NCBI GenBank assembly: GCA_964355945.1 | Contig: CAYHGE010000029.1 | Coordinates: 1-35,936 of the forward strand | Length of the DNA: 35,936 nt | DNA from: CAIVAT01 sp964355945 | GTDB taxonomy: Bacteria > Bacteroidota > Bacteroidia > Bacteroidales > FEN-979 | Direction: 5' to 3' | In this document: positions 22,854 to 31,006 of the stretch, piece by piece | How the letters are laid out: every line of letters starts with the position of its first letter | Numbering within the stretch: position 1 is the stretch's first letter | The notes under the pieces: generated by a model | Seen by the model: the letters and a program-made list of their open reading frames with translations, nothing else | Told to the model about the DNA's origin: nothing | Database searches by the model: none | Program-made: the position numbers and the translations under genes

Positions 22854-24320
22854 CTAATCCAGAAGGAACCATTTATCCGGATGCATGATGGCTGAAGAGC
22901 TGTTTTTATAGGAGAATTCGTTTGTATGCCGGTTGTATGTGTAATCCTGTGCCCACTTGTGATAATTTTTCTCAATTTTCCTCAAAGCATCCATGATAAA
23001 AAGAAGTTCACGGTCAGTCATGGTAGGATGAAGTGACAGCCTGACCCATCCGGGTTTTTGAGACAAGTCACCGCTATTTATCTTTTCCGTAATCGTTTTT
23101 GACATCGAATGACTTACATCCAGCAGATAGTGACCATACGTTCCGGCACATGCGCAGCCACCGCGCATCTGGATGCCAAAACGGTCACTGAGAAGTTTAA
23201 CTATCAGGTTATAATGGAGCGGTGTGAGGTAGAATGAGATGATCCCCAGCCGTTGTTCAACATGATCGGCAAGAATATGAAGATTGGGGATACTTCTCAT
23301 TTCCCTGAAGGCCAGCCCAATGAGTTCCTCCTCACGTTCGTGAATATTGCTGGTACCCATCTGGTTTTTTAATTCAATGGCAAGGGCGGTCTTTATGGTC
23401 TGCAGGAACCCGGGCGTCCCGCCGTCCTCCCGCAGTTCAATATCGTCAATGAACTTATATTCACCCCAGCGATTGGTCCAATCCACGGTCCCCCCCCCGG
23501 GCTGATCAGGTACTTTTGAATGATATAAGGCAGAATCAAACACCAGCACTCCCGACGAACCGGGACCGCCCAAAAATTTATGCGGTGAGAAAAAGATTCC
23601 ATCCAGTTTCTCCATTGGATGAGCGGGATGCATATCGATGGGGTCATACGGGGCAGATGCCGCAAAATCGATAAAAATCACCCCTCCATGTTCATGTATC
23701 AGGCGGGCCATGTCATAATAGGGTGTCCTGATCCCGGTTACATTGGAACATGCAGTGAATGAACCGATTTTGATTTTGCGGTCCCTGTACATGATCAAAG
23801 CCTCCTGAAGCCGGTTCAGGTCAACCAGCATGTCATTGCCGGGTTCAATGATCACCACATCTGCAGCTGTTTCATACCAGGATGTGTGGTTGGAATGATG
23901 CTCCATGTGGGTTATAAAGACCACCGGCCGGTCATTGTCCGTCAAACCTGATTTGGGTGTTGTTGTCCCGTTATTTTTCAATCCAAGGATACGTTGAAAT
24001 TTGACGATGGCACCGGTCATGCCAAAGCCGGTTGTCATGATCACATCTTCCTTGCCGGCATTCACATGACTTTTAATTTTCTGATGGGCAAGGTGGTAGG
24101 CTTCTGTCATTAACCGACCGTTCTCACTTGTTTCGGTATGGGTATTGCCGACAAACGGACCGAATGTGTGTATTATGGTATTTTCAATGGGAAGATAAAG
24201 CCTGCCGCTGGCAATCCAATCGGCATAAATCATCGTTTTTCGTCCGTAAGGCGTATCAAAACGAACTTTATTCCCGATAATGTTTTTCCGGAACTTATTA
24301 AAATTATTCTCCTGGTTCAT
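22854..24320 (-). CDS. class V aminotransferase (cysteine desulfurase-like PLP enzyme)
   Basis: Predicted 488-residue PLP enzyme of the cysteine desulfurase/selenocysteine lyase superfamily. The PLP-binding Lys248 lies in FFSPHKFLGGPGSSG, the aspartate motif in IFIDFAASAPYD, and EHHSN in the substrate region. A Cys pair sits in RGGCACAGTYG about 140 residues later, where desulfurases carry a mobile catalytic Cys. A C-terminal extension of about 60 residues makes it longer than CsdA/SufS (about 410). Sulfur mobilisation from cysteine is likely but not certain. The gene is 15 bases after the NifX-like gene on the same strand, so they probably form an operon. The coding strand contains a run of nine G (23490-23498). 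Confidence 0.85.
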   Translation of the reverse strand: MNQENNFNKFRKNIIGNKVRFDTPYGRKTMIYADWIASGRLYLPIENTIIHTFGPFVGNTHTETSENGRLMTEAYHLAHQKIKSHVNAGKEDVIMTTGFGMTGAIVKFQRILGLKNNGTTTPKSGLTDNDRPVVFITHMEHHSNHTSWYETAADVVIIEPGNDMLVDLNRLQEALIMYRDRKIKIGSFTACSNVTGIRTPYYDMARLIHEHGGVIFIDFAASAPYDPIDMHPAHPMEKLDGIFFSPHKFLGGPGSSGVLVFDSALYHSKVPDQPGGGTVDWTNRWGEYKFIDDIELREDGGTPGFLQTIKTALAIELKNQMGTSNIHEREEELIGLAFREMRSIPNLHILADHVEQRLGIISFYLTPLHYNLIVKLLSDRFGIQMRGGCACAGTYGHYLLDVSHSMSKTITEKINSGDLSQKPGWVRLSLHPTMTDRELLFIMDALRKIEKNYHKWAQDYTYNRHTNEFSYKNSSSAIMHPDKWFLLD

Positions 24321-24335
24321 AATGGTATCAGAGCC

Positions 24336-24677
24336 TTAAGGACTACAGCTTGTGTTGGATTCCCGGAGGAGTGTTTTATTCAGGAATTCCATGATGGCCC
24401 TTGTAATGATAACTTCCTTTGTGAGAATGACCTCTATCTGGTTTGAGATAAAAAATTGTTGAATTTTTCCTGAAGCAAAATTCACGATTATACGGGAACA
24501 ATCCATCAGGTTATGAAGTTCACCAAACTCCGGTGTGGGAACGTCGCTAAGTTTGTTCCATCGGAGTTCTTCGTTCAGGATTTCGCCCCCTTTGACTGTG
24601 AAAATCAAATATCCTTTTGGGTTTTTGGCAGATGCTGACAACATGATACCGTCATCAGTTGGAATTGCTATTTTCAT
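24336..24677 (-). CDS. NifX/NifB C-terminal-like (iron-molybdenum cofactor family) protein
   Basis: Predicted 113-residue single-domain protein opening MKIAIPTDDG, the hallmark of the dinitrogenase iron-molybdenum cofactor biosynthesis family (PF02579-like). Members bind metal clusters as carriers; many outside nitrogen fixers have no assigned role. No nif genes are nearby. A CSP ending adds a C-terminal Cys. The ATG at 24677 is chosen over a TTG three codons upstream. It precedes the cysteine desulfurase-like gene, consistent with iron-sulfur or sulfur handling, and is divergent from a Crp/Fnr regulator across a palindrome-rich spacer. Confidence 0.8.
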   Translation of the reverse strand: MKIAIPTDDGIMLSASAKNPKGYLIFTVKGGEILNEELRWNKLSDVPTPEFGELHNLMDCSRIIVNFASGKIQQFFISNQIEVILTKEVIITRAIMEFLNKTLLRESNTSCSP

Positions 24678-24757
24678 GGTTGTCAATTATGGTTACCAAG
24701 AATTTTATTTGAGCTACAAAGTTATGCGCTCAATGTCAATAAAAAGCAAGTATTTAT

Positions 24758-24838
24758 GTGACAATTAATCACTTAGGAGTGTGATAATTCAATGGCTTTT
24801 ACGTGATAGGCAGGTTGAAAAGAAGTGATATTAATCAC
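24758..24838. promoter_or_regulatory. Crp/Fnr-type operator cluster between divergent genes
   Basis: Two palindromes, GTGACAATTAATCAC (24758-24772) and GTGATATTAATCAC (24825-24838), plus lone GTGATA half-sites near 24781 and 24803. The second has the GTGAT-N4-ATCAC layout of Crp/Fnr family sites. They lie between the NifX-like gene (minus) and the Crp/Fnr gene (plus), so autoregulation and control of the neighbour are plausible. A near -7 element (CAACTTTG) is at 24861-24868. Confidence 0.6.
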
Positions 24839-24903
24839 ACCAGCATGTGATAATTAATTGCAACTTTGCACTTCTGAAATATTTACACAGAAAATTAACA
24901 ACA

Positions 24904-25608
24904 ATGATGATCTCCGATTTTAGTGCCAAGGTAAACAGCTGCCGCGATTGCTCGGAAAAATCTTGTGCAGCTGCCATACTGCATGTCAATGAACTAGACC
25001 GCATCAGGGAGAACAGCCGGGCCACTGCCTTTAAAAAAGGGGAAAGTATGGTTCATGCAGGTTCAATGACCTCCCATATTATATATCTTAAATCGGGGCT
25101 TGTCAAAGAATTTGTAAAAGGGACGAATGACAAGGAACAGATTCTACAGATTGTGAGTAAGTTCACCTACCTGGGGCTTCCTTCCTTGTTCGGCGATCGA
25201 GTCAATCACTATTCATATGCCGCACTTACAGATGTGACGGTTTGTTACATCGATGTGAATATTTTCAACCAGCTGATCCGTGAAAATGGCAACTTCGCCT
25301 ACGAAATCCTGGTTTCAGTGAGTCGCGACAGTTTAAATAATTTTCATCGGTTCATGAGCCAGTCGCAAAAGAAAATTTATGGCCGGGTGGCAGATGCAAT
25401 CTTTTACTTCTCAAAAATCGTTTTTGAACAGGAATCGTTTGAATTGCCATTTACACGGCAGGAGTTTGCCGACCTGATCGGACTTTCAAGAGAGAGTGCG
25501 ACCCGGGTACTGGCCAAATTCAAGGATGACGGCATACTCTCCATTGATGGCCGGAACATTGGAATCCTCAATCCGGAAATGCTGACACAGATCAGCAAGC
25601 ACGGTTAA
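24904..25608 (+). CDS. Crp/Fnr family transcriptional regulator
   Basis: Predicted 234-residue regulator. An N-terminal segment with Cys residues (CRDCSEKSC, about residues 12-20) resembles the iron-sulfur or redox-sensing N-terminus of Fnr-type proteins. A cyclic-nucleotide-binding-like beta barrel (about 40-130) and a C-terminal winged helix follow, with FTRQEFADLIGLSRESATRVLAKF as recognition helix region. The ATG at 24904 is preferred; a GTG farther upstream would place the promoter inside the gene. It probably binds the GTGAT-type palindromes just upstream. Signal unknown: oxygen, nitric oxide or redox state are all possible. A transporter gene follows after 47 bases on the same strand. 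Confidence 0.9.
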   Translation: MMISDFSAKVNSCRDCSEKSCAAAILHVNELDRIRENSRATAFKKGESMVHAGSMTSHIIYLKSGLVKEFVKGTNDKEQILQIVSKFTYLGLPSLFGDRVNHYSYAALTDVTVCYIDVNIFNQLIRENGNFAYEILVSVSRDSLNNFHRFMSQSQKKIYGRVADAIFYFSKIVFEQESFELPFTRQEFADLIGLSRESATRVLAKFKDDGILSIDGRNIGILNPEMLTQISKHG

Positions 25609-25655
25609 GAAGCTAACCGGGCTTTAGCGACCTGTTTGATAACTAACGAAGAAGT

Positions 25656-26534
25656 ATGCAAATTGTAGCTTTCCTAATTGCGTTGCTGGTATCATTGACC
25701 CTCATGGAAATGATGTTTGCGATGGGGCTGCGGCTTACATTCACCGAACTCGCCGGTTCAATCATCAGTTCACCGTGGCTTGTTTTACGGGCTGTTATTG
25801 CCAACTACTTAATCATCCCGGGGTTAACCCTCCTGGTATTATTAATATTTCATACACCTCCGCTTATTGCAATTGGTTTTTTACTTCTTGCGGTCTGCCC
25901 GGCTGCGCCCTACGGACCGCCCTTTACAGCAATTGCCAGGGGAAATCTCAGCCTTTCGGTCAGCCTGATGGTCATCCTTGCCGGATTCTCTGCCATTCTT
26001 GCGCCATTACTGCTTTATTTTTTGCTTCCCATTGTTGCACCGGGCAATTTCTCTCTAAAATTTGATACCTTACGGCTGGTCAGTACACTTTTCATGATTC
26101 AGCTTCTTCCCCTTTGCCTCGGGCTTGCGATCAGGCAGTGGAAGCCTTTGCTTGCCGGTAAGCTGGCAGTGCCTTCAAGTCATCTCAGTAAATTGCTGAA
26201 TGCGTTGATGGTGATAGTAATAGCAGTTGTTCAGGTGACGTCCCTGACTGAGATCGGTCTTTCCGGATTCATCACCATGGCGGCCTTGCTTTGTACCTGT
26301 CTTATTACAGGATGGTTGATGGGCTGGCCCGGGAATGAAAATCGTAAAACATTGACAATCACAACATCTCTGCGAAATATGAGCCTCAGCATGGTGATTG
26401 CATCCAGTTCTTTCCCGGGTTCACCTGCGGTAACCACAGTGCTTGCATCTGCCTTTGTTTCGGGTACGGGACTGCTGTTCCTTGTCATCTGGTGGCGATT
26501 CAGAGGCTCCGTTGCCGGTGTAAATACCCATTGA
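25656..26534 (+). CDS. bile acid:sodium symporter (BASS) family transporter
   Basis: Predicted 292-residue integral membrane protein with eight or nine hydrophobic segments. The motifs TLMEMMFAMGLRLT and LLAVCPAAPYGP, and late NMSLSMVIASSSFPGS, fit the BASS/BART superfamily, which also contains the Acr3 arsenite exporters. It lacks a clear Acr3 signature, so the substrate (organic anion, sulfur compound or metalloid) is open. It follows the Crp/Fnr gene by 47 bases and may be in its regulon. The 3' spacer carries a palindrome that could end the transcript. Confidence 0.82.
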   Translation: MQIVAFLIALLVSLTLMEMMFAMGLRLTFTELAGSIISSPWLVLRAVIANYLIIPGLTLLVLLIFHTPPLIAIGFLLLAVCPAAPYGPPFTAIARGNLSLSVSLMVILAGFSAILAPLLLYFLLPIVAPGNFSLKFDTLRLVSTLFMIQLLPLCLGLAIRQWKPLLAGKLAVPSSHLSKLLNALMVIVIAVVQVTSLTEIGLSGFITMAALLCTCLITGWLMGWPGNENRKTLTITTSLRNMSLSMVIASSSFPGSPAVTTVLASAFVSGTGLLFLVIWWRFRGSVAGVNTH

Positions 26535-26573
26535 TAGGTAATCGGGTTATTAGATTATTCCAGCCAGGGTAAC

Positions 26574-26610
26574 TATTTTTGCATCATTTATAAATGATTT
26601 ATTATTTTTG
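26574..26610 (+). promoter_or_regulatory. two -7 elements flanking a 16-bp palindrome
   Basis: TATTTTTG at 26574-26581 and again at 26603-26610, both exact TAnnTTTG, flank the perfect palindrome ATCATTTATAAATGAT (26583-26598). The palindrome could terminate the BASS transcript or be an operator for the lipoprotein gene at 26714. Confidence 0.45.
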
Positions 26611-26713
26611 TTTTCCTGCCTTCATTAGAAGTTGGGAGAAGGTTTTTATTTGTTTTTTTTAGTATTATTTTTACTGCAGATTATGGATATGTCACTTTAA
26701 TTAAATAAATACA

Positions 26714-27367
26714 ATGAAAATTACCAGACTATTTTTTACAGTTTTAATTGCAGCTGGTGCAATCCTGCTCCATTCCTGTGAAGCACCGTCAACACTTACG
26801 TCCTGGAAAAACCCGGACAGCAAAACGCAGGTATCAAAGGTGGTGGTTATGCCATTGTTTGAAAAACTGGAATACCTGAAGCCATTCGAACAATCAGTGG
26901 TCGCTACTTTCATGTCAAAAGGCCTCAAATCGGCTGGCTCCCTTGAACTAATGGATCCGGGTATCAAATATCCTATTGACGAAATTAAACACAGGTGCGA
27001 CAGTATTGGTGCTGATGCAATCCTGCTATTCATCTTTAAAGGAATCGATGAAACTGAAAGCTATATTCCACCGACTACCTATTATTCAGGTGGATATGGC
27101 GGATATGGCGGTTATTGGGGCGGTGGCTACTGGGGTGGATATTATGGCGGTTCTGTTGCCACCACAGGAGGTTTCTGGACAACGGAAGCTGTGATCAACC
27201 TTACTGCAAAATTGTATGTAAAAGGTTCAAAAGATCCGCTCTGGACCGCTGAAATCAATATTCCAAACCCGAAATTTGTTGATGATGTTGCTTTTTCCGT
27301 TGCGAAAAATATTTATGCCGACTGGAAGGGACAAAATTTGATAAAATTCACTGAGAAGGCCAAATAG
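26714..27367 (+). CDS. lipoprotein with Gly/Tyr/Trp-rich central segment
   Basis: Predicted 217-residue lipoprotein with signal peptide (1-22) and lipobox LLHSC. A conserved-looking body follows (VVVMPLFEKLEYLKPFEQSVVATF; then IGADAILLFIF). Residues about 125-150 are a Gly/Tyr/Trp repeat (GGYGGYGGYWGGGYWGG), followed by a beta-rich end (LTAKLYVKGSKDPLWTAEI). The pattern resembles DUF4136-like or GNA1162-type lipoproteins that assemble at the outer membrane, but I cannot assign it. It precedes an outer-membrane barrel gene by 56 bases, so an envelope role is likely. Confidence 0.75.
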   Translation: MKITRLFFTVLIAAGAILLHSCEAPSTLTSWKNPDSKTQVSKVVVMPLFEKLEYLKPFEQSVVATFMSKGLKSAGSLELMDPGIKYPIDEIKHRCDSIGADAILLFIFKGIDETESYIPPTTYYSGGYGGYGGYWGGGYWGGYYGGSVATTGGFWTTEAVINLTAKLYVKGSKDPLWTAEINIPNPKFVDDVAFSVAKNIYADWKGQNLIKFTEKAK

Positions 27368-27423
27368 TTTATCAATTAACTTACTTTTATCGTTGACTTG
27401 TTTAATTTTAAACTTATTTTCAA

Positions 27424-28743
27424 ATGAAAAACCGTTTACAAGTATGTGTTTTATTTTTGACTCTGTTATTGGGAGGCGGAGTCCATGCCCAGGTGGCTGA
27501 AACCACCTCCAAAACCACCACTCCTGCGGCAGATACCGTTAAGACAAAACCTGAAAAGGATTGTAAACAGCAGGCCATTGGCGACCTGTTCAGGAAGAAG
27601 GAAAAAGCACCGAAACCGCCAAAGAAATTCATGGCCCTCATCCTGCCCAATATCAGTTCCAATCCATCCAACGGATTTTTACTCGGTATTGGCGGAACTT
27701 TTGGCTGGTATATGGGGCCGAAGGAAAATACCAGGGTTTCATCAGCTCCTTTTACCGTTGCAGTCACTTCAAAGAAACAGCTGATCACCTTTGTGAAATC
27801 AAATATCTATACCAAGGAAGACAAATTTTTTCTGCAGGGAGACTGGAGGTTTTACATCTACAGTCAGCCAACATATGGTTTGGGTACAAATTCACCCGAT
27901 ACAAGTAACCTCCCAAGTGGTTTTCACTGGGATGGTCAGGGTGGTTCCACCGATTCAGCATCCTTCCCAATGAAATACAACCTTGTGAAATTCAGTGAGA
28001 TCATAAACAGAAAAATTGTTGAGAATTTTTATGCCGGGATCGGCTATCACCTGGACTATTATTATTCTATTGAGGATGAAAAACTTAGCCTGGTGACACC
28101 GGATACCCTTTTTACACCTCATTATGTATATTCAATCAACAATAATTACGATGCCAAAGGATACACTGCGTCGGGGCTGAGCGCCAATGTAGTTTACGAC
28201 AGCCGCGACAACCAGGCGAATCCTTATAAAGGTATTTACGCGAACCTCAATTACCGGTATAACTTTAAATTCCTGGGAAGTGACCAGGATGCCTCAGAAC
28301 TATGGTTGGAATTCAGAACATATGTCGGCCTTTCAAAAAAGAAACCCCGGCACCTTGTTGCATTCTGGGCATTTGGTGATTTTAACCTTACGGGAGACCT
28401 GCCTTACATGACATTACCTGGCCTTGGCGGGGATCAGCGTGCACGTTCGGGCAGAGGTTATACCAACGGCCGGTATCGCGGGAAAAACCTCGTTTATGGC
28501 GAAGCTGAATGGCGCTTCCCCATCTCCCAGTGCTCGCAGATACTGGGTGGGGTGATCTTTGTAAATGCCACCACCACTGACAACCCTGGGAGGAATGTAG
28601 CCCTTTTCCAATACATTCAGCCTGCTGTCGGGTTTGGTATCAGGGTGATGGTGAACAAATATTTCAGAACGAATATCAACCTCGACTTCGCCATTGGCAA
28701 TAAGTCGCAGGGATTCTATTTCTCGGGTCAGGAGACCTTCTAA
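27424..28743 (+). CDS. BamA/TamA-like (D15, surface antigen) outer-membrane protein
   Basis: Predicted 439-residue outer-membrane beta-barrel protein. A signal peptide (1-22, ending VHAQ) is followed by a Pro/Lys-rich linker and a barrel of alternating strands. The D15-type motif region includes VYDSRDNQANPYKGIYANLNYRY and GGDQRARSGRGYTNGRYRGKN, and the chain ends in Phe (GQETF), the classic barrel-assembly signal. No POTRA domains fit in the short N-terminus, so it is a barrel-only member of unknown function, not BamA itself. It lies between a lipoprotein and the arsenic genes; a link to either is speculative. Confidence 0.85.
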   Translation: MKNRLQVCVLFLTLLLGGGVHAQVAETTSKTTTPAADTVKTKPEKDCKQQAIGDLFRKKEKAPKPPKKFMALILPNISSNPSNGFLLGIGGTFGWYMGPKENTRVSSAPFTVAVTSKKQLITFVKSNIYTKEDKFFLQGDWRFYIYSQPTYGLGTNSPDTSNLPSGFHWDGQGGSTDSASFPMKYNLVKFSEIINRKIVENFYAGIGYHLDYYYSIEDEKLSLVTPDTLFTPHYVYSINNNYDAKGYTASGLSANVVYDSRDNQANPYKGIYANLNYRYNFKFLGSDQDASELWLEFRTYVGLSKKKPRHLVAFWAFGDFNLTGDLPYMTLPGLGGDQRARSGRGYTNGRYRGKNLVYGEAEWRFPISQCSQILGGVIFVNATTTDNPGRNVALFQYIQPAVGFGIRVMVNKYFRTNINLDFAIGNKSQGFYFSGQETF

Positions 28744-28784
28744 ACTATTTTAAGAAAAAAGGTAAGTCATAGAATTACTTTTAT

Positions 28785-28815
28785 TACTTTTGTATTTCGT
28801 TATTCTACGAAACAC
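28785..28815 (+). promoter_or_regulatory. arsR promoter (-7 TACTTTTG) with ArsR-type operator
   Basis: Exact -7 element at 28785-28792. Immediately after it an inverted repeat, TTTCGT (28795-28800), six bases, ACGAAA (28807-28812), covers the likely transcription start. A closely similar site precedes the permease gene at 31011-31026. Its place just upstream of arsR fits autorepression. Confidence 0.68.
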
Positions 28816-28823
28816 AAAACGAT

Positions 28824-29132
28824 ATGATCCCCAAAAAGAAATATTATACTGAAACCCAGGAAAAAATGGCCCGGTATGCCAGAGCCATGGCCCATCCGGC
28901 AAGGGTGTTCATCCTTGACTTTCTTGCCGGCAACATTGATAAATGCTGCTACAGCGGCGACATGGCCGAAGATATTCCGATTGCGCGTTCGACACTTTCC
29001 GAACATTTGAAGGCTTTGAAAGAGGCTGGCCTCATTCAGGGTGAGATAAATCCTCCTTATATTAAATATTGCATCAACAAAGAAAATTGGGAAGAGGCCA
29101 GGGAGATGTTTGAGGTTTTTTTCAGAAAGTGA
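28824..29132 (+). CDS. arsR: ArsR family transcriptional repressor (first copy)
   Basis: Predicted 102-residue winged-helix repressor of the ArsR/SmtB family. The core AMAHPARVFILDFLAG, the recognition helix region IARSTLSEHLKALKEAGLI and the wing are clear. Cys41 and Cys42 (DKCCYSGDM) stand near the place where classic ArsR has its ELCVCDL metal site, so a trivalent arsenical is a likely inducer. It heads the arsenic gene series with an inverted-repeat operator in its promoter and probably represses that promoter and the matching site at 31011-31026. Confidence 0.92.
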   Translation: MIPKKKYYTETQEKMARYARAMAHPARVFILDFLAGNIDKCCYSGDMAEDIPIARSTLSEHLKALKEAGLIQGEINPPYIKYCINKENWEEAREMFEVFFRK

Positions 29133-29183
29133 TCTGAGCCTGTCTGAATTCCTGACTTAGTAATAATTAAACAAATAAAAAAA

Positions 29184-29417
29184 ATGGAAATTAAAATTTT
29201 GGGTCCTGGTTGTGCCAAATGCAAAACACTGGATAAACTCACCCATGAAGTGGTTGAGAAAAATGGGATCAAAGCCAACATTACCAAAGTGGAAGACATC
29301 ATGGAGATTATGAAATATGGCGTAATGTCAACCCCGGCCATCGTCATTGATGAAAAGGTGGTGTTGAAGGGGCGAATGCCATCCGCCGACGAACTTAAGC
29401 AATTATTAACCAAATAA
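29184..29417 (+). CDS. ArsE-like thioredoxin-family redox-active disulfide protein
   Basis: Predicted 77-residue small thioredoxin-fold protein of the MTH895/TM0996 type (thioredoxin_3). The active site is Cys10-Ala-Lys-Cys13 in GPGCAKCKTL, and the cis-Pro loop VMSTPAIVID is present. In the arsEFG operon of Shewanella, a protein of this kind pairs with ArsF in handling nitro-aromatic arsenicals. Here it sits directly before arsF (10 bases) and arsG, so the same role is probable. It may also act as a general arsenic-linked thiol donor. Confidence 0.85.
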   Translation: MEIKILGPGCAKCKTLDKLTHEVVEKNGIKANITKVEDIMEIMKYGVMSTPAIVIDEKVVLKGRMPSADELKQLLTK

Positions 29418-29427
29418 AATTTCAGAT

Positions 29428-29856
29428 ATGAAACGGATTGTTGGATTGTTGATGCTTTTTACAATTGTCGCTGGCAATTATTCCTGTAACGCTGGTACCT
29501 CCTCAAATTCAGGCGGATCATCCGCAGTCGCAGGTAAAAATGTTACAGTCTACTATTTTCATTTCAACAGGCGCTGCAAGACCTGCAACAATGTTGAAAA
29601 AGTTTCGAAAGAGGCTGTTGAAAAGCAATACGCCACGCAAGTGAAAGCGAATGAAATTGCATTTAAAAGCGTCAACCTTGATGAGAAGGAGGGTGAAGTG
29701 ATTGGTGCAAAATATAAAATTGAAGGTCAGACCCTGATCGTAATCTCAGGGGATAAGCGTGTGGACCTTACTGATAAGGGATTCATGTATGCCAACGACA
29801 GTCCGGAAAAATTAAAAGCTGAGATAAAGAAAGCAGTGGATGGGCTTTTGAAATAG
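29428..29856 (+). CDS. arsF: ArsF-family lipoprotein (nitroaromatic arsenical reductase subunit)
   Basis: Predicted 142-residue lipoprotein with signal peptide and Cys20 as probable lipidation site (NYSC). The body is a thioredoxin-like domain with Cys50-Lys-Thr-Cys53 in YYFHFNRRCKTC and a C-terminal helix. It matches the Bacteroidota ArsF family, named for a subunit implicated in reducing nitrophenyl arsenicals such as trivalent roxarsone. It lies between the ArsE-like thioredoxin and ArsG with gaps of 10 and 15 bases, as expected for an arsEFG unit. The location is probably periplasmic and membrane-anchored. Confidence 0.8.
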   Translation: MKRIVGLLMLFTIVAGNYSCNAGTSSNSGGSSAVAGKNVTVYYFHFNRRCKTCNNVEKVSKEAVEKQYATQVKANEIAFKSVNLDEKEGEVIGAKYKIEGQTLIVISGDKRVDLTDKGFMYANDSPEKLKAEIKKAVDGLLK

Positions 29857-29871
29857 CGAAATAACGAAACT

Positions 29872-30570
29872 ATGCAATATCTGCAAGCGATTTTAGAAAA
29901 TTCCCAATATGCTGCACTAACAGCATTTATCCTTGGGTTAATGACTGCAATCAGCCCATGCCCGCTGGCAACAAACATTTCGGCAATCGGTTTTATCAGT
30001 CGTGATATTGAAAACCGGAGAAGGGTTTTTATCAAAGGTTTGGTGTACACACTCGGCCGCGCAGTTGCATATACAGGTTTGGGGGTAATTCTTTTCTTCG
30101 GTGCCAGTAAAATGCATGTTACCATGCTTTTCCAGGGATGGGGTGAAAAACTACTCGGACCATTGCTAATTATCATCGGCCTGCTGATGCTCGATTTCAT
30201 CAGGATAAAATTCCCGGGGTTTTCCGGCCTGACTGAAAAAATGGGAGAACGCAGCAAGCGCAGTTATTGGGGGACTTTACTACTGGGCATGGTCTTCGCC
30301 ATGGCGTTTTGCCCATATAGCGGGGTTCTGTATTTTGCCATGCTGATCCCCATGACCATAACCAGTGTCAGTGGCTTGTATTTACCAGTCGTTTTTGCAT
30401 TTGCTACGGGTCTGCCAGTAATCATTTTTGCATGGTTGCTGGCATATGCAGTAGGTAATGTTGGAAAACTATACAACCAGATTAAAACTTTTGAACTTTG
30501 GTTTCGCAGGGTAGTAGCAGTTGTGTTTATCCTGGTTGGCATATATTATATCGCCGTATTTTTCATTTAG
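29872..30570 (+). CDS. arsG: ArsG-family CcdA/DsbD-like membrane transporter
   Basis: Predicted 232-residue membrane protein with about six helices. The Cys motifs SPCPLA (Cys30) and AFCPYSG (Cys147) are placed as in the transmembrane domains of CcdA and DsbD. ArsG relatives are reported as efflux permeases for aromatic aminoarsenicals; the CcdA-like Cys pair alternatively suggests that it passes electrons to the periplasmic ArsF. Part of the tightly spaced arsEFG group. The next gene starts two bases after its stop. Confidence 0.82.
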   Translation: MQYLQAILENSQYAALTAFILGLMTAISPCPLATNISAIGFISRDIENRRRVFIKGLVYTLGRAVAYTGLGVILFFGASKMHVTMLFQGWGEKLLGPLLIIIGLLMLDFIRIKFPGFSGLTEKMGERSKRSYWGTLLLGMVFAMAFCPYSGVLYFAMLIPMTITSVSGLYLPVVFAFATGLPVIIFAWLLAYAVGNVGKLYNQIKTFELWFRRVVAVVFILVGIYYIAVFFI

Positions 30571-30572
30571 CC

Positions 30573-30992
30573 ATGGACGTTTTTTTCAAAGGTACGGGAT
30601 TTGAAAGCGGGGGGATGCTGAACCTTACACCCAGGCAAGCCCTGACTCTTTGCCAGAAAGGAGCACTTCTGATCGATGTCCGCGAAGAAAATATGAATCG
30701 ATTCAAGGTGTTTGATGTTCCGGAAACAATTTATTGCCCATTCAGCATCCTCGAAGAGACCTATCTTCACCTGCCATTGGGCAAACCCATGATCTTTGCT
30801 GATTCTTCGGGAATCCACAGCAAAGATGCCGTAAAGTTTTTAAAGGGCAAGGGACTTGGGTCGCGTATTGCGAACCTTGCCGGAGGCCTTGTGGAATGGG
30901 AACGTGATGAAATGCCTTTGAAAATCGACCTGCATGAACAACTATCCGGATCATGTATGTGCCAGCTCCGGCCCCGAAATAATAAGGAGTGA
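30573..30992 (+). CDS. rhodanese-like protein lacking the catalytic Cys
   Basis: Predicted 139-residue single-domain rhodanese fold. LTPRQALTL, LIDVREE, the loop FADSSGIHSKDAVKFL and AGGLVEWERDE match the family. The loop position normally held by the persulfide-forming Cys is Asp77, so sulfur transfer by the standard route is unlikely. A CMC motif near the C-terminus (SGSCMCQL) adds possible metal or arsenic ligands. The start ATG at 30573 is two bases after the arsG stop, arguing for co-transcription. It may be a binding or regulatory protein. Confidence 0.82.
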   Translation: MDVFFKGTGFESGGMLNLTPRQALTLCQKGALLIDVREENMNRFKVFDVPETIYCPFSILEETYLHLPLGKPMIFADSSGIHSKDAVKFLKGKGLGSRIANLAGGLVEWERDEMPLKIDLHEQLSGSCMCQLRPRNNKE

Positions 30993-31006
30993 ATTTTTTT
31001 GACAAA

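Noticed and set aside
24336..24677. Evidence for nitrogen fixation
   Set aside because: The NifX/NifB-like domain is widespread outside nif systems, and no nitrogenase genes are present.
25656..26534. Full-length Acr3 arsenite transporter
   Set aside because: It belongs to the same superfamily but lacks the Acr3-type segments seen in the partial gene at 35604.
26976..27194. Alternative frame in the Gly-rich lipoprotein
   Set aside because: Follows from the repetitive Gly/Tyr codons; the lipoprotein frame has the signal peptide and lipobox.
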